Source of the DNA: Salinivirgaceae bacterium
GTDB lineage: Bacteria > Bacteroidota > Bacteroidia > Bacteroidales > SZUA-534
Length of the DNA stretch: 36,401 nt
Assembly (NCBI GenBank): GCA_030620515.1
Contig: JAUXEM010000012.1
Span: forward strand, 1 to 36,401
Reading direction: 5' to 3'
This document shows, piece by piece, positions 17,706-26,465 of this stretch. The position numbers were made by a program, and so were the translations under genes. Within the stretch, counting starts at the first letter, position 1. The number at the start of each line of letters is the position of its first letter. A model generated the notes under the pieces. It did not search any database. It saw only the letters and a list, made by a program, of their open reading frames with translations, and was not told the origin of the DNA.

Positions 17706-19058
17706 CTATTGAAACAATTGAGAAAATACTTTCTCAATTTTATCGGCTTCAATAATTTGTAGCTTAGTGGTACTTTGGACTGCTTGCTTTTGAACAGGAA
17801 TCACTATTTTCTTATATCCTAACTTATGAGCCTCATCAATGCGTTGCTGTATGCGTCCTGTTTGTCTTATTTCTCCAGATAGCCCTACCTCACCGGCAAA
17901 ACAAATCTCTTTATTAATTGCTCTATCTAAATCTGAAGATAAAATTGCACAAATTACAGCCAAATCAATAGCCGTATCGGCTACTTTAATTCCCCCAGCA
18001 ATATTCAAAAATACGTCTTTTGTTGATAATTTAAATCCAACTCGCTTTTCAAGAACTGCCAAAAGCATATTTAATCGTCGCACTTCAAAACCAGTTGCCG
18101 ACCTTTGTGGAGTTCCATAAACGGCAGTACTAACTAATGCCTGAACTTCTATTAACAATGGTCTCATACCCTCAATAGTTGCGCAGGTAGCAATTCCGCT
18201 ATAATTCTCATTATGATTAGACAATAGTAATTCTGAAGGATTATCAACTTCTTTTAATCCATTGCTTTGCATCGAGAAAATTCCCATCTCAGAAGTAGAA
18301 CCGAAACGATTTTTATGAGCTCGTAATATTCTATAATTAAAACTATTATCTCCTTCAAATTGCAGAACTGTATCTACTACATGTTCCAACACTTTTGGTC
18401 CAGCCAAAGATCCTTCCTTTGTAATATGCCCAACTAACAATATAGGCATGGAATGTTCTTTTGCATATTGCAGTAAAATAGTTGTGCTTTCTCTAATTTG
18501 CGAAACCGTTCCAGGAGAAGAGTCTAGTTGCTCGGTTCGTAATGTTTGAACTGAATCAACAATTAATAATTTAGGTTGAATGTGTTTGGTTTGGTTAAGT
18601 ATATTCTCAACCAAAATTTCGGATAAAAAATAAGCTTCATCATTAATTTTTCCTAATCGTTTAGCTCGCAGTTTAATTTGCTCGGCACTTTCTTCGCCCG
18701 AAACATATAGTACTTTACCTCTTACTGCATTTGCAACTTGTAATAATAAAGTTGATTTACCAATTCCTGGCTCGCCTCCAACCAAAACAACTGATCCTGG
18801 AATAATTCCACCACCTAAAACACGATCAAACTCATTAAATTGAGTAGATATTCTTTCAAGCTGATTTTCGGGTAAGTCTTTTATTAAAACTGGCTTGCTA
18901 CCTGTTGCATAACCAACATTAAGGGCTGGTTTATTCGATGAGGATTCAATTTCTTCTGAATAAGTATTCCATTCATGACAAGCATTACATTTACCTATCC
19001 ATTTAGGAGATTTAGCTCCACAGCTTTGGCAAACATAAATAGTTTTACTTTTTGCCAT
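17706..19058 (-). CDS. radA: DNA repair protein RadA
   Basis: A 450-residue RecA-like ATPase that promotes branch migration of recombination intermediates. The N-terminal zinc finger has Cys10, Cys13, Cys24 and Cys27 (CQSCG...CNAC). Walker A is GGEPGIGKST (Lys101), the RadA-specific KNRFGS motif is at 249-254, and the C-terminal third is the Lon-protease-like domain (from about 275; GEVGLSGEIRQ near 396). It starts 7 nt before the small lipoprotein gene's stop, on the same strand, and is the last gene of the panC-panD unit. The sequence is complete and typical. Confidence 0.97.
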   Translation of the reverse strand: MAKSKTIYVCQSCGAKSPKWIGKCNACHEWNTYSEEIESSSNKPALNVGYATGSKPVLIKDLPENQLERISTQFNEFDRVLGGGIIPGSVVLVGGEPGIGKSTLLLQVANAVRGKVLYVSGEESAEQIKLRAKRLGKINDEAYFLSEILVENILNQTKHIQPKLLIVDSVQTLRTEQLDSSPGTVSQIRESTTILLQYAKEHSMPILLVGHITKEGSLAGPKVLEHVVDTVLQFEGDNSFNYRILRAHKNRFGSTSEMGIFSMQSNGLKEVDNPSELLLSNHNENYSGIATCATIEGMRPLLIEVQALVSTAVYGTPQRSATGFEVRRLNMLLAVLEKRVGFKLSTKDVFLNIAGGIKVADTAIDLAVICAILSSDLDRAINKEICFAGEVGLSGEIRQTGRIQQRIDEAHKLGYKKIVIPVQKQAVQSTTKLQIIEADKIEKVFSQLFQ

Positions 19059-19065
19059 TTAGCTC

Positions 19066-19488
19066 TTATTGCTTAACTAATTCTATTCTCAGAAATGCAC
19101 CATCGGTAGAGCCTCCCCAATAGGCTGTATCTGAAGGATGCTTCCTTTTAGTCATTTTAAGAAATTCCTTATCTAAAGCATCCACCCAATATTCACCTCG
19201 TACATCTCCAGTTGCAGGACCATAAACTCCATCTCCAAATATTTTTAAAGTACTACCATCAATATTATATGTATAGAGTAATGTATCAACTTCTCCTGCT
19301 TGGCTGGTACTTTCTATTTCTAAAGCATCACCTGCATAAAAACTCCATATTTTTATTTCTAGTGCCTCTTCTGGTTTAACAAATGGTATTTCTTTCCAAG
19401 TACCCACAAGTTTCTGATCTTCTTTATTTCGGCAACCAATAAAAGGAATTGTAAATGCTAATATCAATACGATAATAATATTTTTCAT
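19066..19488 (-). CDS. Small lipoprotein, possibly lipocalin-like
   Basis: A 140-residue lipoprotein: MKNIIIVLILAFTIPFIGC gives a signal peptide with lipobox FIGC (Cys19). The mature part begins with KLVGTWKEIPF, a G-x-W opening seen in lipocalin-like lipoproteins of Bacteroidota, and continues as beta-rich sequence with no catalytic motif. An in-frame ATG 48 nt further upstream (19536) exists, but it would put 16 extra residues before the signal peptide. The -7 box at 19515-19522 lies downstream of that ATG, so the inner start is preferred. It sits between the heptose adenylyltransferase-like gene (62 nt) and radA (7 nt). Function unknown. Confidence 0.75.
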   Translation of the reverse strand: MKNIIIVLILAFTIPFIGCRNKEDQKLVGTWKEIPFVKPEEALEIKIWSFYAGDALEIESTSQAGEVDTLLYTYNIDGSTLKIFGDGVYGPATGDVRGEYWVDALDKEFLKMTKRKHPSDTAYWGGSTDGAFLRIELVKQ

Positions 19489-19514
19489 GGAATCTGCTTT
19501 ATTAAATATTTTAA

Positions 19515-19522
19515 CAAAAATA
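19515..19522 (-). promoter_or_regulatory. Bacteroidota-type -7 element before the small lipoprotein
   Basis: The minus strand reads TATTTTTG, a full match to TAnnTTTG, 26 nt upstream of the ATG at 19488. No clear -33 box is present (TTTT at the expected place). It supports the choice of the inner start codon and suggests that the lipoprotein and radA can be transcribed separately from the pan genes. Confidence 0.4.
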
Positions 19523-19550
19523 AAAATTAAATGCAACGAATGAAAATTAA

Positions 19551-20042
19551 TTAGACTAAGCCACCTTTTTTAATGATTGACGATGAAGAAAATCCATCAA
19601 CAAAGTTAATTGTAACCACTTCTCCACCATTTGTTGTAACCACATCATAACCCACAATCTCTTCAATAATATAATCGCCTCCTTTAACTAAAACATCAGG
19701 TTGAACTTGCTTAATCAAATTAATTGGAGTATTGTCGTTAAATAGTATAACAGCATCAATAAAAGAGCATGCAGCCAACACCATAGCTCTTGCTGCTTCT
19801 GGGTTTATAGGTCTGTCGTTTCCTTTTAGTTTCTTTACAGATTGATCAGTATTCAACCCAATAACTAACTTCGATCCTAAATTGGCGGCTTGTGCTAAAT
19901 ACTCAATGTGACCACGGTGTATAATATCAAAACACCCGTTTGTAAAAACAATTTTCTCGTTTTTAAAACGCCATAAAGAAAGAAGCCGGTCTATTTGATC
20001 CGGCTCAATTATTTTTGACTGAATTAAATCAGTAGCATTCAT
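19551..20042 (-). CDS. rfaE2: D-glycero-beta-D-manno-heptose 1-phosphate adenylyltransferase (RfaE2-like)
   Basis: A 163-residue cytidylyltransferase-fold enzyme equal to the C-terminal half of HldE: it activates heptose-1-phosphate with ATP to ADP-heptose for lipopolysaccharide core synthesis. TNGCFDIIHRGH (34-45) holds the nucleotide-binding HxGH motif (42-45), followed by LVIGLNTDQSVKKLKG and the ISSTSI-like FSSSSIIKK end. The separate kinase half is not in this window; split forms are normal in Bacteroidota. It sits 11 nt after panD on the same strand. A related glycerol-phosphate cytidylyltransferase activity cannot be excluded by eye, but length and motifs favour RfaE2. Confidence 0.88.
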   Translation of the reverse strand: MNATDLIQSKIIEPDQIDRLLSLWRFKNEKIVFTNGCFDIIHRGHIEYLAQAANLGSKLVIGLNTDQSVKKLKGNDRPINPEAARAMVLAACSFIDAVILFNDNTPINLIKQVQPDVLVKGGDYIIEEIVGYDVVTTNGGEVVTINFVDGFSSSSIIKKGGLV

Positions 20043-20053
20043 AATAGGATAAT

Positions 20054-20404
20054 TTAAATCACTGTATTTGTTTCCACATCGGGGAAAATAAATGTTGGCT
20101 TAAATGATTTTGCTTCATCAAAATCCATACTAGCATAAGATATTATAATAACAATATCTCCAATTGCCACTTTACGAGCAGCTGGTCCATTTAAACAAAT
20201 TGATCCAGAGCCTCTTTCACCTTTAATAACGTAGGTTTCAAGTCTTTCACCATTGTTAATGTTAACAACTTGAACCTTCTCATTTTCAATAATATTTGAA
20301 GCTTCCATTAAATCCTCATCAATGGTAATACTTCCTACATACTGAAGATTAGCCTCTGTTACTCTAGCTTTATGTATCTTCGATTTTACAACCTCAATGT
20401 TCAT
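20054..20404 (-). CDS. panD: Aspartate 1-decarboxylase precursor
   Basis: A 116-residue pyruvoyl-dependent enzyme making beta-alanine from aspartate for pantothenate and CoA synthesis. The self-cleavage site is Gly24-Ser25 in YVGSITID; Ser25 becomes the pyruvoyl group. [16 protein letters not shown] and NGPAAR (about 74-79) are the other conserved active-site blocks. It follows panC after 25 nt, which puts both branches of pantothenate synthesis (beta-alanine supply and ligation) in one transcript. Confidence 0.96.
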   Translation of the reverse strand: MNIEVVKSKIHKARVTEANLQYVGSITIDEDLMEASNIIENEKVQVVNINNGERLETYVIKGERGSGSICLNGPAARKVAIGDIVIIISYASMDFDEAKSFKPTFIFPDVETNTVI

Positions 20405-20429
20405 TATTCTAAACTTTATGGGTACAAAG

Positions 20430-21275
20430 TTAAAAATTAAAAATGATATTATCTATTAATCTTACTTTACCAGCCCAAACGGCTATGCATCCTATTGTTG
20501 AATCACCAGTCTCTTTCTCTTTAACAGATAAGAGTGTATTTCTGTTTATTAATTCAAAGTACTCTACTTCAAAAAGTGGGGATTTGTTAATTTCGCCTAC
20601 AACCTTTTTTTGAATTTCCTTAATAGACATCTTCAAATAATTAAGCTGTGCCTCTTTAAGTACAGAGTATATAATGGATGCACCCTCTCTGTGTTCTTTT
20701 GTAAGCAGCTGATTTCTAGAACTCATTGCTAATCCATCACTTTCTCTTACAATTTTACAAGGTGCAATTTCAATATTAATATTTAATATTTGCGTAAGCT
20801 TCTTAATAATAGCAACTTGCTGAAAATCTTTCAAGCCAAAATATGCTTTATTTGCAGGAACTGCATCAAAAAGTTTACTTACAACTTGCGCTACGCCATT
20901 AAAATGGCCCTGTCTATGTGCACCCTCCATTCTAGTATCAATGCCATTAAAATCAAATTCTCGTTTATCAGGCTCTGGGTACATTTCACTTACCGAAGGA
21001 TTAAAAATAATACTACATCCTGCTTGTTCCAACATTTTTTTATCTGCCTCAAAATCTCTAGGATAATTCTTCAAATCAGACAGATCATTGAATTGTGTTG
21101 GATTCACAAATATACTAACAATAGTAATGTCCGTTTGCTTTAAAGATGCTTGCACTAATGATAAGTGTCCCTCGTGTAAAGCTCCCATTGTAGGTACAAA
21201 GCCAACAGTTTTACCATCGTTTTTCACCTCTTCAACAAACTTCTTTATTTCTACTATGTAATTAAATATCTGCAT
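20430..21275 (-). CDS. panC: Pantothenate synthetase (pantoate-beta-alanine ligase)
   Basis: A 281-residue cytoplasmic ligase joining pantoate and beta-alanine with [18 protein letters not shown] contains the HxGH motif (34-37). FVNPTQF, the [11 protein letters not shown] helix and the AMSSRNQLL block (the KMSKS-equivalent region) are intact. It is the first gene of a minus-strand unit panC-panD-rfaE2-like and is preceded by a good promoter candidate at 21297-21327. It is divergent from the GT5-like gene. Confidence 0.97.
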   Translation of the reverse strand: MQIFNYIVEIKKFVEEVKNDGKTVGFVPTMGALHEGHLSLVQASLKQTDITIVSIFVNPTQFNDLSDLKNYPRDFEADKKMLEQAGCSIIFNPSVSEMYPEPDKREFDFNGIDTRMEGAHRQGHFNGVAQVVSKLFDAVPANKAYFGLKDFQQVAIIKKLTQILNINIEIAPCKIVRESDGLAMSSRNQLLTKEHREGASIIYSVLKEAQLNYLKMSIKEIQKKVVGEINKSPLFEVEYFELINRNTLLSVKEKETGDSTIGCIAVWAGKVRLIDNIIFNF

Positions 21276-21296
21276 TTCTTATTTTAAAAATGAGTG

Positions 21297-21327
21297 CAAA
21301 TGAAGTTGAAAAAGCTAAATATTCAAA
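21297..21327 (-). promoter_or_regulatory. Candidate Bacteroidota promoter for panC
   Basis: On the minus strand: TTTG (21327-21324), a 19-nt spacer, TTCATTTG (21304-21297), one base off TAnnTTTG. The box ends 21 nt before the panC ATG, a spacing much like that of the other promoters in the window. Confidence 0.5.
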
Positions 21328-21473
21328 ATAATAAAGAGAAAATATCAGTGTTTTTTTAATAAAAAATAATCATAACATAAGCTAGGTATTTTGCTTTTAA
21401 AAAATATTCGTTAAAACCTGATGTCATTTTAATTGAAGATAACATCATGTATTAAGTTTTTCAGCATTACAAA

Positions 21474-21509
21474 CCACGCATATAAGGTCTGAAAGACTTT
21501 TTAGCGTGG
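21474..21509. other. Hairpin in the divergent panC / GT5-like spacer
   Basis: CCACGC (21474-21479) pairs with GCGTGG (21504-21509). Inside it, AAGGTCT and AGACTTT form a second stem around a GAA loop. It lies upstream of both promoter candidates, so it is not a leader of either gene. The 340-nt spacer also holds the short inverted repeat TGATGT/ACATCA near 21420-21448. Either could be an operator or part of an unannotated small RNA; nothing in the sequence decides this. Confidence 0.3.
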
Positions 21510-21555
21510 CTAAAAGTCTTTAAAAGTGAATTACCAGAACATAAGCAAAGGAATG

Positions 21556-21586
21556 TTGAGTATCTCTAATATTTTTATTACCTTTG
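21556..21586 (+). promoter_or_regulatory. Candidate Bacteroidota promoter for the GT5-like gene
   Basis: TTG (21556-21558), a 20-nt spacer, and TACCTTTG (21579-21586), a full match to the -7 consensus TAnnTTTG. The -7 box ends 29 nt before the ATG at 21616. Confidence 0.6.
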
Positions 21587-21615
21587 CCGCGTTAAATAAT
21601 CAGATATCATTATAG

Positions 21616-22425
21616 ATGGAAAAAAAGAAAGTACTGTTTATTTCTCAGGAAATTACCCCTTATTTACCGGAAAGCGAAATATCGAAAATAGGACGAGAAC
21701 TACCCCAAGGAATACAAGAGCGAGGAAAGGAAATTCGTACATTTATGCCTAAATTTGGCAGTATAAATGAGCGTCGTAATCAATTGCATGAAGTAATACG
21801 GCTTTCAGGCATGAACTTAATCATTGATGACACCGACCATCCTTTAATTATTAAAGTAGCCTCAATACAAGCTGCACGTATGCAGGTGTATTTTATCGAT
21901 AATGAAGACTATTTTCAGCGTAAGCAGGTATTAGTTGATTCGGAAGGTAACTCTTTTGAGGATAATGATGAGAGAGCAATATTTTTTGCTCGGGGAGTAA
22001 TAGAAACGGTTCAAAAATTAAGATGGTCGCCTGATATTATTCATTGTCACGGCTGGTTTACTGGATTAATTCCGCTTTTAATAAAGCGCACATTCAAAGA
22101 CAATCCGCTATTTAGCGATGCAAAAATGGTGTATTCACTATATAACGATGAGTTTAAACCAGATCTTAATAATAGTTTTAAATCAAAACTTGTTTTTGAT
22201 GGAGTTTCACCAGAAGATACAGCTCAAGTTGAGCAGCCATCTTACGAGAATTTATCTAAACTGGCGGTCAATTATTCCGACGGAATAATTTTTGGTAGTG
22301 ACTCTGTAAACGAAAATGCAAAAAAACACGTTATAGATTCTGGCAAACCATATCTAGAATATAAAAATGGCGAAGAATACATTGATGCATACTCAGAATT
22401 TTATGATAAAATTCTTTCGGTTTAA
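21616..22425 (+). CDS. Stand-alone N-terminal domain of a GT5 glycogen/starch synthase-like protein
   Basis: A 269-residue protein matching only the N-terminal Rossmann half of GT5 starch/glycogen synthases: KVLFISQEITPYLPES (5-20), a PELPxGI-like region (RELPQGIQERGKEIRTFMPKF), a substrate-domain FIDNEDYFQR, and DIIHCHGWFTGL (144-155). The C-terminal half that binds ADP-glucose is missing, and the KTGG loop near the N-terminus is changed to KIGR. True synthases are about 480-600 residues, so glycogen synthesis by this protein alone is unlikely. A similar short gene beside panC and a DUF4270 gene is, from memory, a recurrent arrangement in Bacteroidota, which argues for a maintained gene rather than a fragment. 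Its role is unknown; envelope sugar metabolism is a guess. Confidence 0.8.
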   Translation: MEKKKVLFISQEITPYLPESEISKIGRELPQGIQERGKEIRTFMPKFGSINERRNQLHEVIRLSGMNLIIDDTDHPLIIKVASIQAARMQVYFIDNEDYFQRKQVLVDSEGNSFEDNDERAIFFARGVIETVQKLRWSPDIIHCHGWFTGLIPLLIKRTFKDNPLFSDAKMVYSLYNDEFKPDLNNSFKSKLVFDGVSPEDTAQVEQPSYENLSKLAVNYSDGIIFGSDSVNENAKKHVIDSGKPYLEYKNGEEYIDAYSEFYDKILSV

Positions 22426-22450
22426 TATTAATCACGAAACTTTTATACAA

Positions 22451-23803
22451 TTGAAAAATAAATTTAGAATTAAAACCTGGCTAGTGGCAGGTTTTTCTGC
22501 TTTAAGCATGTTATATGCTTGTTCTGACGATGGCAACTCAGCTGGTCTTGAGATTCATCCTCCAAATGACAACATATCGCTGCTAATTCACTCTTCGAAT
22601 GATTTAAAAGCTTTCACTTATGAAAGCGAAAATAAAATATTTATATCTACTTCTCACAGTAATGTGCTTTTAGGTTTATGTAACGATCCTATTTTAGGGC
22701 AATTCCAAAACAACTTTATTACAAAGGTTGGAATTGCACCTTCAAATGATATTTATGACACAGTAATTGTAGAAGTTGATTCGCTAATTTTATATTTAAA
22801 TTTCAATTCTAGTGATGGAGATACTACTGAGATTCAAGATATTAATATTTATGAGCTAGAACTTGATAGCGATATAACTGATTTGAATGGCGTTGAATTA
22901 TATAGTCATACTCTTAATGGATATTATAACCCAAAGGTTCTAAAGACTTTCCCACTTCAACCTAGAAAATCATGGTATAACGACAATGTAAATCGCAGCC
23001 CTATTAGAGTAGATCTTTCTAAAGAACAAGAACTAATAGACCGACTCTTAATAAGGGAAATTGCTATTAACGAAGATTCGTCAATATATCCATATCAAAA
23101 TTTAACACTCTTTAATGAACACATACTAAATGGTTTTTATTTTGAAGCTGTTAAAAACGATAAAAGCGGATCTGTTGCGAGTCTTAGTAAGGATTCAACA
23201 CGAATGGTAATGTATTATAGAGTAATAGGCGACACAAAAACCGACACTACATCATTTATTTATGATATAGCATCACAACCAAAAGCCAACATATTTTATA
23301 GGACATTTAAAGAAGACCTTACATACAACAAAATGTACACTGATATAAATAGGGCTTCTGAAGACACAGTTATCTATATAAAAAATAATAATGCTTTTTA
23401 CACTAAAATAGTTATAGATGATATTGGCATTTGGACTCAAGATTCTGGATCAATAAATAAAGCAGCAATCTTTCTTGAATTTTCTGAAGTAATAGATACA
23501 AATACTCTTTTTTATCCTATTGGATCATTGATAGCTCATAGAAAAGTAGGCTCAGAATTATATCCATTGTTTAAACACACAAGTTCAAAAGGTATTGTTC
23601 CAATAGGTATAAACTTTGATAGAACTGGCTACGAAATAGTTATAACTAAAGAGGTTCAAGATATGATTAAAGAACGCGAAAACTCAATAACGCTTGTTAT
23701 TAAAAGTGCAGAAAACTACTCTACGCCACGAAGGGTAATATTAAACAGCCCATTAAAAGATGAAAGCCCAATGAATTTTACAATTACTTATACAAAATAC
23801 TAA
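22451..23803 (+). CDS. DUF4270 family lipoprotein
   Basis: A Bacteroidota-specific DUF4270 protein of about 450 residues. The lipoprotein signal is LKNKFRIKTWLVAGFSALSMLYAC. Starting at TTG 22451 puts the lipobox LYAC at residue 24, which is ideal. In-frame ATGs at 22403 and 22367 lie inside the preceding gene and would add 16 or 28 residues before the signal. Hallmarks of the family are LGLCNDPILGQF near the start (TTS-H-SNVLLG in front), VEVDSLILYLNF, and a C-terminal region of repeated beta strands. Function unknown; probably an outer-membrane or periplasmic lipoprotein. It lies between the GT5-like gene and glmS (21 nt), in one plus-strand run. Confidence 0.85.
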   Translation: MKNKFRIKTWLVAGFSALSMLYACSDDGNSAGLEIHPPNDNISLLIHSSNDLKAFTYESENKIFISTSHSNVLLGLCNDPILGQFQNNFITKVGIAPSNDIYDTVIVEVDSLILYLNFNSSDGDTTEIQDINIYELELDSDITDLNGVELYSHTLNGYYNPKVLKTFPLQPRKSWYNDNVNRSPIRVDLSKEQELIDRLLIREIAINEDSSIYPYQNLTLFNEHILNGFYFEAVKNDKSGSVASLSKDSTRMVMYYRVIGDTKTDTTSFIYDIASQPKANIFYRTFKEDLTYNKMYTDINRASEDTVIYIKNNNAFYTKIVIDDIGIWTQDSGSINKAAIFLEFSEVIDTNTLFYPIGSLIAHRKVGSELYPLFKHTSSKGIVPIGINFDRTGYEIVITKEVQDMIKERENSITLVIKSAENYSTPRRVILNSPLKDESPMNFTITYTKY

Positions 23804-23824
23804 TAACATCAATAAGTCTAGATT

Positions 23825-25660
23825 ATGTGCGGAATTGTAGGTTATATAGGAGATAAACAGGCTTATCCTATTTTAATAAAAGGATTACAACGACTTGAAT
23901 ACCGAGGATATGATTCAGCAGGAATCGCCTTGCTTAATAAACAAACTGTTTTATACAAACAAAAAGGAAAAGTTAGTGACCTTGAAGCACATATTTCAGG
24001 TAGAACAACAGATGGAACTATTGGAATTGGGCATACTCGTTGGGCAACTCATGGTGAGCCAAACAATGTAAATGCACATCCTCACTCATCGTTCAATAAT
24101 AAATTCATTGTTATTCACAATGGTATTATTGAGAACTATTCTATGTTAAAAACCAAGCTTATAAAGAGAGGATACAAATTTTCCAGCGAAACAGATACAG
24201 AGGTATTAGCCAACTTAATTGAATTTATATATTTAACTGGAAAAGTAACTGCCGAATTAGCTGTTCGTTTAGCTTTGTCAAAAGTAGTTGGAGCATATGG
24301 TTTAGTTGTTATGTGCAAAGATGAACCTGATAAACTAATTGCAGCCCGGAAGGGAAGTCCGCTAGTTATTGGTGTTGGACAAGGAGAATATTTTATTGCA
24401 TCAGATGCTACACCAATTGTTGAATACACCAAAAGTGTTATTTATTTAAACGATGATGATGTAGCTGTAATAAAAAAAGATGAGCTAAAATTAAAAACCA
24501 TTGATAACGAAGACTTAACTCCGAAAATTCAAGAGCTTGATTTAGATATTGGTGAAATAGATAAAATGGGATTTGACCATTTTATGCTAAAAGAAATATA
24601 TGAGCAACCTAAGGCTATATCTGATACTTTTAGAGGTAGAGTTCGTAAAGATCATTCAGATATCCATCTTGGTGGCTTACATGAGGTTTGGGATGATTTA
24701 GAAAAAGCTCGCAGAATTATTATTATTGCTTGCGGTACTTCGTGGCATGCTGGTTTGGTTGGTGAATATCTTTTTGAAGAATTTGCGCGTGTTCCTGTTG
24801 AAGTAGAATATAGCTCGGAATTTAGATACAGAAAACCAATAATTTTTAGCGACGATGTTGTAATTGCTATTAGCCAAAGTGGCGAAACAGCTGATACATT
24901 AGCCGCCATTAGAATTGCAAAAGAGGCTGGTGCAAAAGTATTGGGGATTTGTAATGTTGTTGGAGCAAGTATTCCGCGTGAAACCGATGCTGGTGTTTAT
25001 ACACATGCAGGACCAGAAATTGGAGTAGCATCTACAAAAGCATTTACAGCACAAGTTACAGTACTTACTATGATGGCTTTAAAATTAGCCAATAAAAAAA
25101 ATAAAATTAGCGACGATAAGTTTAGTTCCCTAATCAACGAATTAACACTTATTCCTGAAAAAATTGAGATTGCTTTAAAAGCTAATAAAGAAATTGAGAG
25201 AATAGCTGCTCTTTATAAAGATAGTACTAATGCACTTTATTTAGGACGTGGGTTTTTATTCCCTGTGGCTTTAGAAGGTGCTTTAAAGCTAAAAGAGATT
25301 TCTTATATTCATGCTGAAGGCTACCCTGCTGCTGAAATGAAACACGGTCCAATTGCTTTAATTGACGAGCAGATGCCTATTATTATTGCTGCAACAAAAG
25401 ACAGCTCTTACGAAAAAATAGTTTCGAACATTCAAGAAGTGAAAGCTAGAAAAGGAATTGTTATTGCTGTAGTTACAGAAGGTGACGAAACCATTAAAGG
25501 AATGGCTGACCACGTAATTGAAGTTCCAGAAGCACCTGAGCATTTGGCTCCATTATTAACGGTAATTCCTTTGCAATTATTATCTTACCACGTTGCTGTA
25601 ATGCGTGGTTGTAATGTTGACCAACCAAGGAATTTAGCAAAATCGGTAACTGTAGAATAA
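23825..25660 (+). CDS. glmS: Glutamine-fructose-6-phosphate aminotransferase (isomerizing)
   Basis: A 611-residue two-domain enzyme making glucosamine-6-phosphate from fructose-6-phosphate and glutamine, the first step toward UDP-GlcNAc for peptidoglycan and LPS. The N-terminal glutaminase domain begins MCGIVGYIG with the nucleophile Cys2 and has TRWATHGEPNNVNAHPH and HNGIIENY. The two SIS domains carry CGTSWHAG, ISQSGETADTL and GPEIGVASTKAFTAQ. The C-terminus ends PRNLAKSVTVE, the canonical end of GlmS. No ribozyme element is visible in the 21-nt gap upstream. A terminator follows. Confidence 0.97.
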   Translation: MCGIVGYIGDKQAYPILIKGLQRLEYRGYDSAGIALLNKQTVLYKQKGKVSDLEAHISGRTTDGTIGIGHTRWATHGEPNNVNAHPHSSFNNKFIVIHNGIIENYSMLKTKLIKRGYKFSSETDTEVLANLIEFIYLTGKVTAELAVRLALSKVVGAYGLVVMCKDEPDKLIAARKGSPLVIGVGQGEYFIASDATPIVEYTKSVIYLNDDDVAVIKKDELKLKTIDNEDLTPKIQELDLDIGEIDKMGFDHFMLKEIYEQPKAISDTFRGRVRKDHSDIHLGGLHEVWDDLEKARRIIIIACGTSWHAGLVGEYLFEEFARVPVEVEYSSEFRYRKPIIFSDDVVIAISQSGETADTLAAIRIAKEAGAKVLGICNVVGASIPRETDAGVYTHAGPEIGVASTKAFTAQVTVLTMMALKLANKKNKISDDKFSSLINELTLIPEKIEIALKANKEIERIAALYKDSTNALYLGRGFLFPVALEGALKLKEISYIHAEGYPAAEMKHGPIALIDEQMPIIIAATKDSSYEKIVSNIQEVKARKGIVIAVVTEGDETIKGMADHVIEVPEAPEHLAPLLTVIPLQLLSYHVAVMRGCNVDQPRNLAKSVTVE

Positions 25661-25681
25661 AAATAGAAATAATATATTTGA

Positions 25682-25712
25682 AGGAGCTGCTTTAATAGTA
25701 GCTCCTTTTTTT
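25682..25712 (+). terminator. Rho-independent terminator after glmS
   Basis: A 10-bp stem, AGGAGCTGCT (25682-25691) with AGTAGCTCCT (25697-25706), has one G-U pair and a 5-nt loop, followed by seven T. The T tract runs into the stop codon of the convergent gene at 25711. Confidence 0.9.
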
Positions 25713-26457
25713 ATAGTGTTGAATTAAGAAGATTCAACTCCATAATATTATTAATTACCCCTTGTTTGAGTTTAAGATTTTTTAACTGACCCATTTGATA
25801 CTCATTGTGTAAATCAGTTCCCAACACCTCAACCATTTTATTTTTAATTAGGTATTCGGCAACTGAAGTAACTTGCGGCGAATAGATGCCAATTAACGAT
25901 AAAATATTAACCTGAAATAAAATATCACGATCTTTTAACTCATCATAAAAATTTGTACGCTTATGCCAATACTGATAGCGTTCAGGGTGAGCTAATATAG
26001 GCTTGTATCCGTTTATTTGTAATCTAAACAGTCCTTCTTTAAAATCTCTAGGCGGTTCAATAAATGAGCATTCAATTAATATGTAATTATCTCCAAACGT
26101 AAGCAACTCTTCTTTTCCAATCTTTTCAATAAAATCGAAATCAACATAATATTCAGCCGCTGCCTCCACCTTTAAATCAATATCATTCTTTTCAAGCGTT
26201 GAGTTTAATTCTAAAAGCCCCTTTTTTATTATAGTTGGATTATTTTTATAATAATCGCTCATAATATGTGGAGTGGTAATTACCTTTTTGTAACCTAAAT
26301 CAGCTAATCCAGATGCTAAAAATAATGAATCTTCCATAGTTTTTGCACCATCATCAATTCCGGGAATTAAATGCGAATGCAAATCGTTACCAATAAATGA
26401 TAAACTAAAAGGAACCAGTGGCTCCTTTTTTTTAAATATATGATTGAAGATTCCCAT
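25711..26457 (-). CDS. CpsB/CapC (YwqE) family PHP-type tyrosine phosphatase
   Basis: A 248-residue metal-dependent phosphoesterase of the PHP family, as in the CpsB/YwqE tyrosine phosphatases that dephosphorylate capsule-related tyrosine kinases. NDLHSHLIPGIDDGAKT (24-40, His27 and His29, Asp36), TTPHI (61-65), LAHPERYQY and GTDLHNEYQ are the metal-binding blocks and all are intact. It lies 8 nt after rfbB on the same strand, which suits a role in surface polysaccharide control. The partner tyrosine kinase is not in this window. Confidence 0.88.
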   Translation of the reverse strand: MGIFNHIFKKKEPLVPFSLSFIGNDLHSHLIPGIDDGAKTMEDSLFLASGLADLGYKKVITTPHIMSDYYKNNPTIIKKGLLELNSTLEKNDIDLKVEAAAEYYVDFDFIEKIGKEELLTFGDNYILIECSFIEPPRDFKEGLFRLQINGYKPILAHPERYQYWHKRTNFYDELKDRDILFQVNILSLIGIYSPQVTSVAEYLIKNKMVEVLGTDLHNEYQMGQLKNLKLKQGVINNIMELNLLNSTL

Positions 26458-26465
26458 TTCTTATA

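Noticed and set aside
20790-21143. Plus-strand frame of 117 codons inside panC
   Set aside because: It is antisense to conserved panC motifs; its Cys/Asn/Ile-rich composition is that of a shadow frame.
23804-23824. glmS ribozyme or riboswitch upstream of glmS
   Set aside because: The gap to the DUF4270 gene is only 21 nt, too short for that element, and no ribozyme-like core was seen.
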